DNA of 64,000 nucleotides from CBDDYU01 sp965235655 (GCA_965235655.1 CBDDYU010000003.1:1-64000); one strand, 5' to 3'; shown: positions 1 through 9,118, counted from the stretch's first letter. Program-made: numbers and translations. Notes: generated by a model from the sequence alone, not told the origin.

Positions 1-234
1 AATCGAAATCCAAAAGTAATGATCCAATCTCCTACCTTAGATAAATTATTTAACAATTTTGATAAAATTGAAACTTCAATTGAACTTACAGAGACTGGCA
101 TTGCTGTAATTCAAACATCAGAGGATCCAAAAGTTGTTAATTTGTTACAAACTCATGCATCAGAAATTAATGATATGGTTGAAAAAGGTATGAGAGCAAT
201 TCACGAACGAATGATGTCTTCTAAAAAGATCTAA
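1..234 (+). CDS. C-terminal end of an unrecognised protein (5' end outside window)
   Basis: The frame is open from base 1, so the gene starts before the window and only the last 77 residues are visible. The visible part is acidic and probably helical, with a segment reading TGIAVIQTSEDPKVVNLLQ followed by HASEINDMVEKGMRAIHERM. I do not recognise a named family. The ATG at position 19 is simply an internal methionine. The gene ends convergently with the esterase on the minus strand, with a 4-base overlap of the two stop regions. No function is proposed. Confidence 0.6.
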   Translation, partial: NRNPKVMIQSPTLDKLFNNFDKIETSIELTETGIAVIQTSEDPKVVNLLQTHASEINDMVEKGMRAIHERMMSSKKI

Positions 235-843
235 TTAAAATATTCTTTTATATTTTTTTCTAAAGTTTTACTGATAATTAAAGTTCCTTCTTTATTTGGA
301 TGCATACCATCACTTAAATTATATTCGGGCTTTAAGGCAACACCCTCTAATAAAAATGGAATAAGTGGGATGTTAAATTCTTTAGATATAGTTGGATAAA
401 TCTCATCAAAGTTTTTTTTATATTCTGCACCATGTGAATTAGGTGCAATCATACCAGCTAACATCACTTTGATATTTTTGGTTTGAGCAATATTGATAAT
501 TCCTTCTAAATTTTTTTTAGTCTCTTCAGGACTTAATTCCTCTCAACATATCATTGGCACCTAAACTTAAAATTATAAGATCAATATTAGGTTCTGATAA
601 AGTCCATTCAGCTCTATTCAATCCTCCAGAAGAAGTGCTGCCAGATACACTGCCATTAATAACTGTAACATTTAAACCTTTTGACTTTAAATTTTGCTCT
701 AAGACCACTGAAAGATGATGTTCATTAGGTAAACCGTAACCAGCCATCAAACTATCCCCAAATAAAACAACTTTTTCAATTGCAAATGCTTTTATGCTCA
801 GTAGACAGATAGCAATTATTTTAATAATAAAACTTTTATTCAT
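231..843 (-). pseudogene. tesA: SGNH/GDSL arylesterase/thioesterase (TesA-like), split by a +1 frameshift
   Basis: This is a periplasmic lysophospholipase/thioesterase of the TesA family. The protein begins at 843 with a signal peptide ([19 protein letters not shown]), then block I with the nucleophile serine (FGDSLMAGYG). Block III follows as LGANDML, and block V with the catalytic Asp and His (SDGMHP) lies in the second frame. The frames part around 540-547, at the sequence after MLRG. Removing one base gives LRGLSPEETKKNLEG and a 203-residue protein, the normal TesA length. The gene is divergent from the ABC exporter genes, as tesA is from ybbA-ybbP in E. coli. The single extra base may be a sequencing error, so the gene may be intact in the organism. 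Confidence 0.8.
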
Positions 844-1507
844 GGACACTCTTCTTAAATTAAAAAAGGTTAATCTTAAATACCAAACTGATAAGGACAC
901 TATTAAAGTCCTTAATGACATTGATTTAATCACTAAAAAAAAAGATACAATATCTATTGTTGGCGAGAGTGGTTCTGGAAAAACTAGTCTAATAATGTTG
1001 ATTGGTGGCCTAGAGAAAGCAACTTCAGGTAAAATTTATTTTCAAGATCAAGAGTTAACTTCATTATCTGAAGATGAAGTCTCAGAAATTAGAAGAAAAC
1101 ACATTGGTATAGTATTTCAATCTTTCTATCTAATTCCAAACTATACAGCTGTAGAAAATGTTGCACTTACATTGGAATTAAACAAACTTAAAAATCCAGA
1201 AAAACAAGCAAAAGAACTTTTAGAACGATTTGGTCTTAAAAATAGATTTAATAATTTACCAAGTCAATTATCAGGAGGAGAACAGCAACGGGTCGCTATT
1301 GCAAGAGCTATTGCCATGAAACCAGAGCTTATATTGGCTGATGAACCTACGGGTAATCTAGATACTGAAAATTCTATTATGATTTCTAATATTTTATTTG
1401 AATATGTAAAAGATGAAGGTTCTTCATTAATCATGGTAACTCATGATCCTAAACTTGCTGATAAAGCTAAAAGAAAAATTAAAATAAAAGATGGAAAAAT
1501 TAAATAA
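842..1507 (+). CDS. ABC exporter ATPase, YbbA/LolD family
   Basis: This is the ATP-binding subunit of a MacB/LolD-type ABC system. Walker A is GESGSGKTS, the signature is LSGGEQQR and Walker B is [12 protein letters not shown], followed by the switch histidine in VTHD. I chose the ATG at 842 because it gives [14 protein letters not shown], the usual family N-terminus; an upstream in-frame ATG at 794 lies inside the esterase gene. The start codon shares bases with the divergent tesA start (CATG at 841-844). The gene overlaps the permease gene by 17 bases, indicating translational coupling. The partnership with a TesA-type hydrolase suggests lipid or lipoprotein export from the inner membrane, but the substrate is not known. 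Confidence 0.88.
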   Translation: MDTLLKLKKVNLKYQTDKDTIKVLNDIDLITKKKDTISIVGESGSGKTSLIMLIGGLEKATSGKIYFQDQELTSLSEDEVSEIRRKHIGIVFQSFYLIPNYTAVENVALTLELNKLKNPEKQAKELLERFGLKNRFNNLPSQLSGGEQQRVAIARAIAMKPELILADEPTGNLDTENSIMISNILFEYVKDEGSSLIMVTHDPKLADKAKRKIKIKDGKIK

Positions 1508-4028
1508 TATTTCTGAATTAAGCTTAATTATCAAATATGCTTACAGAGATTTAATCAGAAACTATAAAAAGATTTTTAGTATTATTCTAACTTTATTTAT
1601 TAGTTTATTTATTTTAAGTGCAATCCTTACTATTGAAGATAGTTTAAAAAAGGAACTCAATGATAACTCTAAAGCACTATTGGGTGGTGATTTAGAAATT
1701 GACTACAATAGAATTCAAGGCGATTTAACTTTAGTTGAAAAAGTAAAAGAGTTTGCAACAATCGCCCAAATGGTTGAATTCAGTACAATGATTTCAACTA
1801 CTCGAGAAAAAGATAATCAATCTTTATTTACTAGAATTAAAACAGTTGATGAAAACTATCCATTATATGGAACAGTGGTTCATGAACCTTTTGGTGCTTT
1901 TGCAAGAATTCATAATGAACAAAATACCATTCTAGTTAATGAAAATATATTTAAAACATTAGGTCTTAAAATAAATGAGTCGATTAAAGTTCAAGATCAA
2001 TTATTCAAGGTTGTTGGTGTGATAAAATCAGTTCCAGATGTAAGTGGTTTTGTAGCTTTCGGAGATTTTGCATTAGCAGGCAAAGATACATTAGAATTAT
2101 TAAAACTTAATAGTTTAGGAAGCTTTTTAAATTATGAATACAAAGTAAAATTTGCTGAAGGTGCAAATATTAATTCCACAAGAGAAAGAATAAGAGAAAT
2201 ATTTAAAGAGGATACTAAAGTTCAACTGAGGTATCCTGAAAATTCAGCAAGTGGCTTGAGAAGAGTTATTGATAACTTCTCTCAATTTTTATCTCTAGTT
2301 TCAATAAGTGCCATGTTAATTGCTGGAATTGGAATTGCAAATACTCTGCTTTCTTTTTTAAACCAAAGCAACATGTCTATCGCTGTTAAAAAAGCTCTTG
2401 GTTTTTTTTCAATGAATATAAAGACCATCTATTATTTGCAATTATTCATCATGTTAACTTTCATTAGCATTGCAGCGTATGGGCTAAGCTTTTTATTGGT
2501 TCCTATTGCAGATACTTATTTATCAAAAGGTCTAGGTCTTAATATTAAACCAATATTTTCAGTATTAAATTTTACTAAGATTTATTTAGTTGGTTTAATT
2601 GTCTTAATCATTTTTTCTATTCCAACCATTAATGCCATAGATCAAGTTAAAGCATCTAATTTATTTAGAAATGTATTTCAAAACCTTCAATTTTATTATT
2701 CAAAAAAATCAATATTTGTCAGTTTTCTATTTCTTACAGCATTAATTCTATTATTTGTCATAGGCTCGTCTAAACCAATTTATAGTTTAATGTATTTTGG
2801 TGCTTTCTTTGTATGTTTGATTGTTTTTTTTCTATTATCAAAGTTAGTAGTATTTTTTCTAAAAGGATTAAAAAATAGATCGAATATTTCAGTCAAAGTA
2901 TCTGTTAAAAATATCACTCAAACTAAAAGCATCACTCCTATTACGATCATGTCACTTGGTCTAGGCGTAACACTATTATTAACTTTAGCTATGGTTGGCA
3001 CTAATTTTAAAAGAGAAGTTGCAAAAACTATTCCGGAGATAGCTCCAGATTATTTTTTTATTGGTATTCAAAATACTGATCGTGAAATTTTTGAAAACAG
3101 TATTAAATCTATGGATCAAAATATAAGATTAGAGATAGTTCCTATTGTATCTTCTGGAATAGGTAAAATTAACGGTATCGATCCAAAAAAATATATTGCC
3201 CCTGACAATGATAGTTATTGGGTTATTGGTAGTGATCGACGTTCTTCTTGGTCAGAAACTATTCCTGAAGATAATCCAATTGTTGCTGGTGAATGGTGGG
3301 ATTTATCTAAACCCAATCAATTACAAATATCTTTAGATGCAAAAGTAGCAAAAGATTTTAATGTCAAACTTGGTGATGTTTTTACTTTAAATATCTATGG
3401 TAGAGAAATAGACGGCACCATAGTTAATTTTAGAGAGGTTGATTACCGAGATCTATCTATAAACTTTGCAATGTTATTTAACCCTCAGTTTGCAAACTCT
3501 ATTCCTCATGAATATTTAGCAACTGCAAAATTTGATGATCTTGAAAAATTTAATGAAACAAAGTTACTTGATAGCTTACCTAGCCTTTCAATTATAAAAA
3601 TATCTGATTATTTAAATAAAGTTACCGATATTTTGAATAAAGTATTTATTGCGGTGATCTTAATTTCAGCAATTACAATCATTATTGGTTTAATTGTAAT
3701 TTCAAGTGCCATAATGGTTCAAGGTAAAATTAAAGAGTACCAAAACTTAGTTTTTAAAATACTTGGATTTTCAAAGAGAGAAATAATTCTATCTTCAATT
3801 ATCGAATTCGCTTTAATTTTCTTTTCAGTAATTTTAATTGCCATTTTATTTGCAGTCATAGGTTCTTATTTTATTATTGAGAATATTTTTGAACTAGTTT
3901 GGCAATTTGATTTAAAAATATTATTTAATCTAGCTTTAAGTATTGGCTTGGTAACTTTAGTATTGATTTTACTTACTAATTTAAAGTATCTCAGCCCCAA
4001 AGTTTATCCACTGATTAGAAATCAATAG
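1491..4028 (+). CDS. ABC exporter permease, YbbP/FtsX family
   Basis: This is the large permease partner of the preceding ATPase. The 845 residues follow the YbbP plan: an N-terminal membrane helix (IFSIILTLFISLFILSAIL), a periplasmic domain of about 200 residues and a first FtsX block of helices near residues 260-400. Two central helices, a second large periplasmic domain and a final FtsX block near residues 720-840 follow. ATPase and permease form an inner-membrane complex probably moving lipids or lipoproteins towards the periplasm. The start lies inside the ATPase gene. The 3' end overlaps the convergent carbonic-anhydrase-like gene by 48 bases, which is long even for this compact genome. 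Confidence 0.88.
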   Translation: MEKLNNISELSLIIKYAYRDLIRNYKKIFSIILTLFISLFILSAILTIEDSLKKELNDNSKALLGGDLEIDYNRIQGDLTLVEKVKEFATIAQMVEFSTMISTTREKDNQSLFTRIKTVDENYPLYGTVVHEPFGAFARIHNEQNTILVNENIFKTLGLKINESIKVQDQLFKVVGVIKSVPDVSGFVAFGDFALAGKDTLELLKLNSLGSFLNYEYKVKFAEGANINSTRERIREIFKEDTKVQLRYPENSASGLRRVIDNFSQFLSLVSISAMLIAGIGIANTLLSFLNQSNMSIAVKKALGFFSMNIKTIYYLQLFIMLTFISIAAYGLSFLLVPIADTYLSKGLGLNIKPIFSVLNFTKIYLVGLIVLIIFSIPTINAIDQVKASNLFRNVFQNLQFYYSKKSIFVSFLFLTALILLFVIGSSKPIYSLMYFGAFFVCLIVFFLLSKLVVFFLKGLKNRSNISVKVSVKNITQTKSITPITIMSLGLGVTLLLTLAMVGTNFKREVAKTIPEIAPDYFFIGIQNTDREIFENSIKSMDQNIRLEIVPIVSSGIGKINGIDPKKYIAPDNDSYWVIGSDRRSSWSETIPEDNPIVAGEWWDLSKPNQLQISLDAKVAKDFNVKLGDVFTLNIYGREIDGTIVNFREVDYRDLSINFAMLFNPQFANSIPHEYLATAKFDDLEKFNETKLLDSLPSLSIIKISDYLNKVTDILNKVFIAVILISAITIIIGLIVISSAIMVQGKIKEYQNLVFKILGFSKREIILSSIIEFALIFFSVILIAILFAVIGSYFIIENIFELVWQFDLKILFNLALSIGLVTLVLILLTNLKYLSPKVYPLIRNQ

Positions 4029-4436
4029 CAACTGTAATTTAATAAATTTATTGTTTAATTTCATTATGTGAAATTCTAATTTTAATTTAGGAAATTTTTT
4101 ATTGAGTTTTTTCTTTAATCTATCAAATGAAGATTGGTGAACTTTAACTTCATCAATATCTTCTCTCCCTTCAGCAACTCTTGCTGCTCTACAATCTTCA
4201 TGATTTATAACAATTAATTTGCTAATTTTATGAATTTTGATTGAGACAGCTAAATTTTCAAAGAAAGTTTTATGCCATTTTTTAAAATAATTATGAGTTA
4301 CACCTACAGCTGATCCTGCGATTGTAAAACTGCTATAATCACCGCTTAATTTTCTTTTTTTGAGATAGTTAAAAATTTTTGGTTGGAATCTTGGATCCAT
4401 ACAAGACAAAACCATAGCTTTGAATTTTGTTTTCAT
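3981..4436 (-). CDS. Small beta-carbonic-anhydrase-like protein
   Basis: The 151-residue protein keeps the zinc ligands of beta-class carbonic anhydrase: Cys and the Asp/Arg dyad in SCMDPRF (residues 11-17), and His and Cys in NHEDC near residue 80. It is shorter than standard beta enzymes (about 200 residues), so it belongs to a small homologous family whose activity I cannot confirm. CO2 hydration or another zinc function is possible. Its last 16 codons run antisense into ybbP. The C-terminal tail after FHIMKLNN is unlike a family core and could be an extension or the result of a lost stop. Confidence 0.65.
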   Translation of the reverse strand: MKTKFKAMVLSCMDPRFQPKIFNYLKKRKLSGDYSSFTIAGSAVGVTHNYFKKWHKTFFENLAVSIKIHKISKLIVINHEDCRAARVAEGREDIDEVKVHQSSFDRLKKKLNKKFPKLKLEFHIMKLNNKFIKLQLLLISNQWINFGAEIL

Positions 4437-4516
4437 AAAGTTTACTCTTCAATAATTATAAAATTTTAAGCATTTGTCATTGTTTTTTTTTAAAATAAAT
4501 ATAATCAACACTCGTT

Positions 4517-5440
4517 ATGAGTGATTTAATTATTATCCCTTTTAGTTTAGTTCTACTTTATCTTGGAGGTGAAGGAACATTAAGAGGAGTTCTAGCAATT
4601 GCTAAAAAATTTAAATTATCTAATATTTTAGTTAGCGCTGTTATAATTGGGTTTGGTACAAGCTTAGCAGAACTTACAGTTTCGATTGAGGCAGTCCTAA
4701 CTGGATCACCAGATATTGCTTTGGGAAACATAATTGGAAGTAATACTGCAAATATCTTGTTAGTTGCTGCAATTGCGGCATTAATTAATCCAATTACCTT
4801 AACTAAATTAAAAATAAATAGAGATATAGTTGTTTTAATTTTAGCTTCTACCCTCTTGCTCTTTTTTAAATTTATAGACTGGCTTAATTTTTACTCAGGG
4901 TTATTTTTTATTCTAATTCTATTTTGTTATATATTTTATTCTTATTTTGATGATCGTGAAAAAATAAGTAAAGAGGAAGATTTTAATATTCAAACTATTT
5001 CGATTATTAAATCTTTATCATACAGTATTCTTGGAATTTTAATTTTAATCTTAGGAGGTTGGCTTTTGGTAAACTCATCGATAAGAGTTGCACAATCTTA
5101 TGGTATCTCAGAGGCTGTGATTGGTTTAACAATTGTTGCAGTTGGTACAGCAATACCTGAATTAACAACTACCATTATATCTTCAATTAAAAAAAATAAT
5201 GAATTAGTCATTGGAAATATATTAGGTAGCAATATTTTTAATATACTTGGAATTCTGGGTGTTACATTGATGATAGAGAATATTCCTGTCACTGATGAAA
5301 TGATGAAAAAAGGAATTTGGGAAATGGTAGCAGCAACTATATTTTTTATTATTATTTTAAAATATGCTAAAGCGCTTTCAAAAACGATTGCTTTATTTAT
5401 GCTAACTTTGTACGCAATTTACACTTTCTATTTATTTTAA
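4517..5440 (+). CDS. Ca2+/Na+ antiporter family protein (CaCA, YrbG-like)
   Basis: This is an inner-membrane cation exchanger of 307 residues with two homologous halves. Each half carries the alpha-repeat signature: GFGTSLAELTVS followed by ALGNIIGSNTANI near residues 45-80, and VAVGTAIPELTTT followed by VIGNILGSNIFNI near residues 205-245. The glutamates of these repeats form the ion site in the family. The expected ten helices are present, with a hydrophilic loop around residue 150. It stands alone between spacers of about 80 and 95 bases and is probably transcribed by itself. Whether it moves Ca2+ or another cation is not visible. Confidence 0.9.
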   Translation: MSDLIIIPFSLVLLYLGGEGTLRGVLAIAKKFKLSNILVSAVIIGFGTSLAELTVSIEAVLTGSPDIALGNIIGSNTANILLVAAIAALINPITLTKLKINRDIVVLILASTLLLFFKFIDWLNFYSGLFFILILFCYIFYSYFDDREKISKEEDFNIQTISIIKSLSYSILGILILILGGWLLVNSSIRVAQSYGISEAVIGLTIVAVGTAIPELTTTIISSIKKNNELVIGNILGSNIFNILGILGVTLMIENIPVTDEMMKKGIWEMVAATIFFIIILKYAKALSKTIALFMLTLYAIYTFYLF

Positions 5441-5536
5441 AGCTAATTTTAACTATCTCACAATTTAATTAATAAATATTATCGATTAGATTGAATTACT
5501 TATATCAATGAGTATAAATTTTGATAAAATATAAGT

Positions 5537-5992
5537 ATGGAAAGCTTAAAAATTTGGATGAAAGATTGTGCGAATATTTTATTTGATGACAGTAAGAATG
5601 ATTTAAGAGCCTTACCAAAATCTGTTAGATTGCAAATTTTATTAGTTCTAAGCTTTATTTGGACAACAGTTTTTAGCTTGTATATTTTTTCCTACACAAA
5701 TTTTGCTTTTGGATGGGCAGGTCTTTATGTAGCTCACATAGGATTGATATTTGCGGTATATATGACTTTTAAACAATTTCATCGAGCAGAAGCAAAGTCT
5801 TCTAGTGTTTTTAAAACAAAAAACTTTGATCCTTTTAAAATAATGTCTGTATTTTTTGTAGTAGTATTTATGTTTGTATTTTCTAAAGGCATTGAAGTTT
5901 TAAATTCCAATAATTCCTATGATATTAAATATAATGGACCTGATAAAACTCCAGAGGAGAAATGGCTGCCATTAACTCAGAAAAAAAACTAG
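5537..5992 (+). CDS. Conserved-looking membrane protein of unknown function
   Basis: I do not recognise this 151-residue protein. It has a cytoplasmic N-terminal segment of about 30 residues (KDCANILFDDSKNDLRALPKS). A hairpin of two membrane helices follows near residues 37-80 (IWTTVFSLYIFSYTNFAF and LYVAHIGLIFAVYMTF). A third helix lies near residues 105-125, then a short polar tail. The next gene starts inside its last ten codons, so it is co-translated with the PsiE-like protein. A role in the membrane beside PsiE is the only contextual hint. Confidence 0.6.
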   Translation: MESLKIWMKDCANILFDDSKNDLRALPKSVRLQILLVLSFIWTTVFSLYIFSYTNFAFGWAGLYVAHIGLIFAVYMTFKQFHRAEAKSSSVFKTKNFDPFKIMSVFFVVVFMFVFSKGIEVLNSNNSYDIKYNGPDKTPEEKWLPLTQKKN

Positions 5993-6369
5993 TTATGAAA
6001 GATTTAATAAAAAATTTACAATTTGGTTTATTGATAATTATTTTACTAAGCACAATTGTAGCTGTTTTTCTTGAAATATATAACATGTACCAGTTGAAGA
6101 CAGTAACCCTTGCTGATCTATTGTTAATGTTTTTATATTTAGAGGTTATGGCAATGGTACGTGTTTTTTGGGAACAGCAATCAATTAGTATCACCTTGCC
6201 TTTGCTGATTGCAATTACTGCACTTTCAAGATTTATTATTCTTCAGGGAAAAGAGATGGATCCATCAGCCTTGATCTATGAAGCATCTGCTATTCTTTTA
6301 ATAGCTATTGCAATAGTTGTTATGCGTTTAAGACACAGCAAAAAATTTGGACTTAGTTCTAAAGACTAA
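5962..6369 (+). CDS. PsiE-like phosphate-starvation membrane protein
   Basis: The protein (135 residues, four predicted helices) matches the PsiE family, with the typical blocks LADLLLMFLYLEVMAMVRVFWE and LLIAITALSRFIIL. PsiE is a phosphate-starvation-inducible inner-membrane protein of unknown biochemical role. The ATG at 5962 has a strong upstream AGGAG (GAGGAGAA) five bases away, inside the previous gene. This supports that start over the ATG at 5995. It overlaps the upstream membrane gene by 31 bases and the convergent TauE gene by 4. Confidence 0.75.
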   Translation: MAAINSEKKLVMKDLIKNLQFGLLIIILLSTIVAVFLEIYNMYQLKTVTLADLLLMFLYLEVMAMVRVFWEQQSISITLPLLIAITALSRFIILQGKEMDPSALIYEASAILLIAIAIVVMRLRHSKKFGLSSKD

Positions 6370-7109
6370 AAAAAATCAAAAATAAGTTTTGAACTCGATA
6401 CAAATATTAGTACGTAAATAATGTTATAAAAAAGTTTTTCTTCGATAATCTTTACTAATTGATATCCGATAAAAACGCCTATTACAACAAGCGGCATTAA
6501 ATAAAAAGATAGCTTTACATTTTCTATATTTATTATGGATAAATAAATATAGATTGGCAGTTTAACTAAATTTACAAAAGTAAAATATAAAACTCTGGTG
6601 CCAATATATTTGCCTTTTTTTATTCTAAGGGGGAGTAAATAAACACTTAATGGGGTTCCACCTGAATGAACACAAAAACTTGTAAAACCAGAAATAATTG
6701 AAAAAAAACCTCCTTTTAATTTAGATTTAGCTATTGCTGTATATTTATTTTTTTTTAAAAAGAAATAGTGAAAAGTAAAAGAAAAACCCATTAGTCCTAC
6801 AATTAATTTTAACACATCCTCTGAAAAAAATTTAAAAGTTAGTGCTCCAATTAAAATACCGACAAAAGCACCTAGAGATATTAATTTTAATGTATCTAAG
6901 TCATATTCTTTTCTAAATTTATAAACTGCAACCAAATCTGCTAAAATTAAAATTGGTAACGTGATAGCTAAAGCCTCCGTAAAAGGCATTACTACTGTCA
7001 TTAATGGAATTGAAATTAATGCAACCGATCCTCCTAAACCTGCTTTTGAAATACCAAACAATAGAATAGCAGGCACAACCGTTATTAAAAAAAGTAAATT
7101 AAATTCCAT
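6366..7109 (-). CDS. TauE/SafE family sulfite/organosulfonate exporter-like permease
   Basis: This 247-residue integral membrane protein has about eight helices in two repeats, starting with the family pattern GISKAGLGGSVALISIPLM near residue 20. The second half carries SGFTSFCVHSGGTPLSVYLLP near residue 125, the usual second repeat. Members export sulfite, sulfoacetate or related anions, though many are of unknown substrate. There is no linked sulfonate catabolic gene, so the substrate is left open. It stands alone on the minus strand, convergent with psiE. Confidence 0.85.
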   Translation of the reverse strand: MEFNLLFLITVVPAILLFGISKAGLGGSVALISIPLMTVVMPFTEALAITLPILILADLVAVYKFRKEYDLDTLKLISLGAFVGILIGALTFKFFSEDVLKLIVGLMGFSFTFHYFFLKKNKYTAIAKSKLKGGFFSIISGFTSFCVHSGGTPLSVYLLPLRIKKGKYIGTRVLYFTFVNLVKLPIYIYLSIINIENVKLSFYLMPLVVIGVFIGYQLVKIIEEKLFYNIIYVLIFVSSSKLIFDFF

Positions 7110-7171
7110 GTGTGTTTGTGTGTAAAGTTATCTTTTAACTGATTGAAGATTAGAAAATTAATATAACTAAT

Positions 7172-7336
7172 TTAGAAATATAATAGGGCTAAAATTGACA
7201 GTAAAATCAATATAACTAAACTCAAAACTATATAGTTTATTCTAATTTTAAATTTTAAATAAATGAAATCACTTATTTTATTCCAAAATATGATGATTAA
7301 TAAGATTATTAGGCCAGGTAAAAGATATTTAATCAT
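7172..7336 (-). CDS. Small two-helix membrane protein
   Basis: This ORF of 54 residues starts at the ATG at 7336 (MIKYLLPGLIILLIIIFWNK). An upstream ATG at 7372 would add 12 residues but overlaps the regulator gene. It encodes two hydrophobic stretches (LLPGLIILLIIIF and YIVLSLVILILLSILALLYF) separated by a basic loop. I see no family match. It lies just downstream of the ScfR-type regulator and could be on the same transcript. A small membrane protein is supported mainly by composition. Confidence 0.4.
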   Translation of the reverse strand: MIKYLLPGLIILLIIIFWNKISDFIYLKFKIRINYIVLSLVILILLSILALLYF

Positions 7337-7355
7337 ATAAATTAAGTTAATAGTT

Positions 7356-8789
7356 TTATTGATTATTGTCATTAACGTAAATAGAAACGCCTCTAGTATT
7401 TATATCAACATCAAATTTTTTATGAAGAGGTGGAAATGCTCGTTGAGAGCAATCTAATCTATCGCATGTTCTACATGAAACACCAATTGGAATTTCGGAA
7501 CTTTTATCATTAATATTAATATTTTCTGTATAAACAAAGTCTTTTGAATATTTGGCTTCACAACCAAGGCCAATAGACAAAATACTTTTAGTTTTGCCAA
7601 ATCTGCCAATGCCCTTTTCAACAGTTCTAGCAATACAAATATATTTTTCACCATTCGTCATTTTACTTACTGCTGCCTGGATGACACCAGGTCTAGTAAA
7701 TGCTGAATAAACATTCCATCTTGGACAAGCTCCTCCATATCTAGGTATTTCAATCCCAGATAAAGACAAGCGTTTTGAGATATTACCTGCCATGTCAACT
7801 CTAAGAAAATGAAATGGTATTCCAGGTAATTTAGGATCTTGTAAACATGTAACTCTATGAGCAACTTGCTCAAAAGAAGTTGCAAATGTATTTTGTAATA
7901 ATTCTAAATCATATTTTAACTTTTTACATTCCGAATGAAATAATTTGTAAGGCATTAAAATTGCAGCACCGGTATAATTAAGTAACGCAACCTTTGTGAG
8001 CTTTTTAGATTCTTCAGATGGAAAAGTAAATTTAGATAAATATTCTTCTATAATATCATATGCACCCTCTTGAGATATTTGTGCAGCTGCATTTAATTTT
8101 TTTGTTTCTAAAGAACTATAATCACTTAACAACAATTCTTTTTTAGTTTTATTATAAATTTTTGAAAATGGTTTATTTTCATCTGGAATAATATCTTTTA
8201 CGGTAATAGAAAATTCTGATTTTAAAAAATCACAAAGAGCTATGTATCGAGTACGATTATTTTTTTGGACTTTTTCAAAAACTTCATTAGCAAAATTTTC
8301 AAGTTTGGGAAAAAAATTCTTATTTTCTTGAAGAAAGTCTGAAATCACTTCGCCTGGAAAAGAATTTTTTCTATTATCAACTATTTTGCCTGAAATTTTT
8401 TCAATTTTATTAATGAGTTCGTGATCTTTTTTTTTTAAGATGTCACCAAGTCTTATTATGGCTTTACCAATTTTTGGATTAGTACTAACTAAATCTTTAA
8501 TTTCTGGAGAAAGAATATCTAAATCCTCAAATAATTGATCGTCTAAAATTTCTGAAAGAGTATTTTCTAAATTTAAATCTGTTTTTGAAGTAAGTTGTGA
8601 AAGTTGGATGTTTAATCTATCACAAACTTTTAGTAATAGTTCTCCATCTATTTTACGCTTTCCTCCTTCAATTAAATTTAGATAACTGGGTGAAATTTTT
8701 AAATCTTCAGCAAGTTTGTTTGCCTGTAGACCAATTTGTCGACGAAATGCTTTAATTTTTGGACCAATTTTTAAATCTAATTGACTCAT
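7356..8789 (-). CDS. XRE-family regulator of short-chain fatty acid/glyoxylate metabolism (ScfR/RamB type)
   Basis: The 477-residue protein has an N-terminal helix-turn-helix of the Cro/CI type (residues 10-65, with LAEDLKISPSYLNLIEGGKRKI) and a central IrrE/ImmA-like region. Its C-terminal domain is that of the short-chain fatty acyl regulators, with CPRWNVYSAF near residue 350 and the cysteine cluster SCRTCDRLDCSQRAFPPL near residue 450. In actinobacteria RamB of this family controls acetate and glyoxylate genes, and alphaproteobacterial relatives control propionate or glyoxylate genes. Here it is divergent from isocitrate lyase, so autoregulation and control of aceA are likely (inference). 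The cysteine cluster may bind metal or sense redox state. Confidence 0.85.
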   Translation of the reverse strand: MSQLDLKIGPKIKAFRRQIGLQANKLAEDLKISPSYLNLIEGGKRKIDGELLLKVCDRLNIQLSQLTSKTDLNLENTLSEILDDQLFEDLDILSPEIKDLVSTNPKIGKAIIRLGDILKKKDHELINKIEKISGKIVDNRKNSFPGEVISDFLQENKNFFPKLENFANEVFEKVQKNNRTRYIALCDFLKSEFSITVKDIIPDENKPFSKIYNKTKKELLLSDYSSLETKKLNAAAQISQEGAYDIIEEYLSKFTFPSEESKKLTKVALLNYTGAAILMPYKLFHSECKKLKYDLELLQNTFATSFEQVAHRVTCLQDPKLPGIPFHFLRVDMAGNISKRLSLSGIEIPRYGGACPRWNVYSAFTRPGVIQAAVSKMTNGEKYICIARTVEKGIGRFGKTKSILSIGLGCEAKYSKDFVYTENININDKSSEIPIGVSCRTCDRLDCSQRAFPPLHKKFDVDINTRGVSIYVNDNNQ

Positions 8790-8797
8790 TTTTAATA

Positions 8798-8887
8798 TTT
8801 GTAAATTTTGTAAATTTAATTTTACATTAAATTTCCTTTATTTACAAGTTTATTTAACAATTTTGTAGATTTTGTAAATTTTGTAAA
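8798..8887. promoter_or_regulatory. Tandem TTTGTAAA operator-like repeats between scfR-type gene and aceA
   Basis: The spacer holds five copies of TTTGTAAA or a one-mismatch form. Two lie next to the regulator start (8798 and 8807) and three next to the downstream ORF (8862, 8871 and 8880). In both groups the repeats are exactly 9 bases apart. RamB of corynebacteria binds a TTTGCAAA-like half site, which this resembles. The arrangement suggests one operator for the regulator and one for the small ORF/aceA side. Binding is inferred, not shown. Confidence 0.6.
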
Positions 8888-8900
8888 ATATAAAATTTAC

Positions 8901-9062
8901 ATGAACAAAAAAAATCAAAATAATCAAAAAAATGCGCAAATCATTAGTTTAAAAGATCATGAACTCTATAAAACTAGAGGTATTTATATGAGAGATGATC
9001 ATTGTGACTGGGGATCTAGTGGATTAGAAGAAATTACTCAAAATAAAAAACAAAGTAACTAA
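8901..9062 (+). CDS. 53-residue small ORF upstream of isocitrate lyase
   Basis: The ORF starts at ATG 8901, only 13 bases after the last operator-like repeat, and ends at TAA 9062, 56 bases before aceA. The product is hydrophilic. It starts with an Asn/Lys/Gln-rich stretch, followed by a more ordinary part (SLKDHELYKTRGIYMRDD, then HCDWGSSGLEE). I know no family. No clear ribosome binding site precedes it, so a leaderless message is possible. The position between the operator and aceA suggests it is the first gene of the aceA transcript. Its coding status needs conservation evidence. Confidence 0.45.
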   Translation: MNKKNQNNQKNAQIISLKDHELYKTRGIYMRDDHCDWGSSGLEEITQNKKQSN

Positions 9063-9118
9063 TTTAATTCTAGGTCAAGCCTTTTTTTTTAAAAATTCTA
9101 AATGAGCAGAAAAATAAC

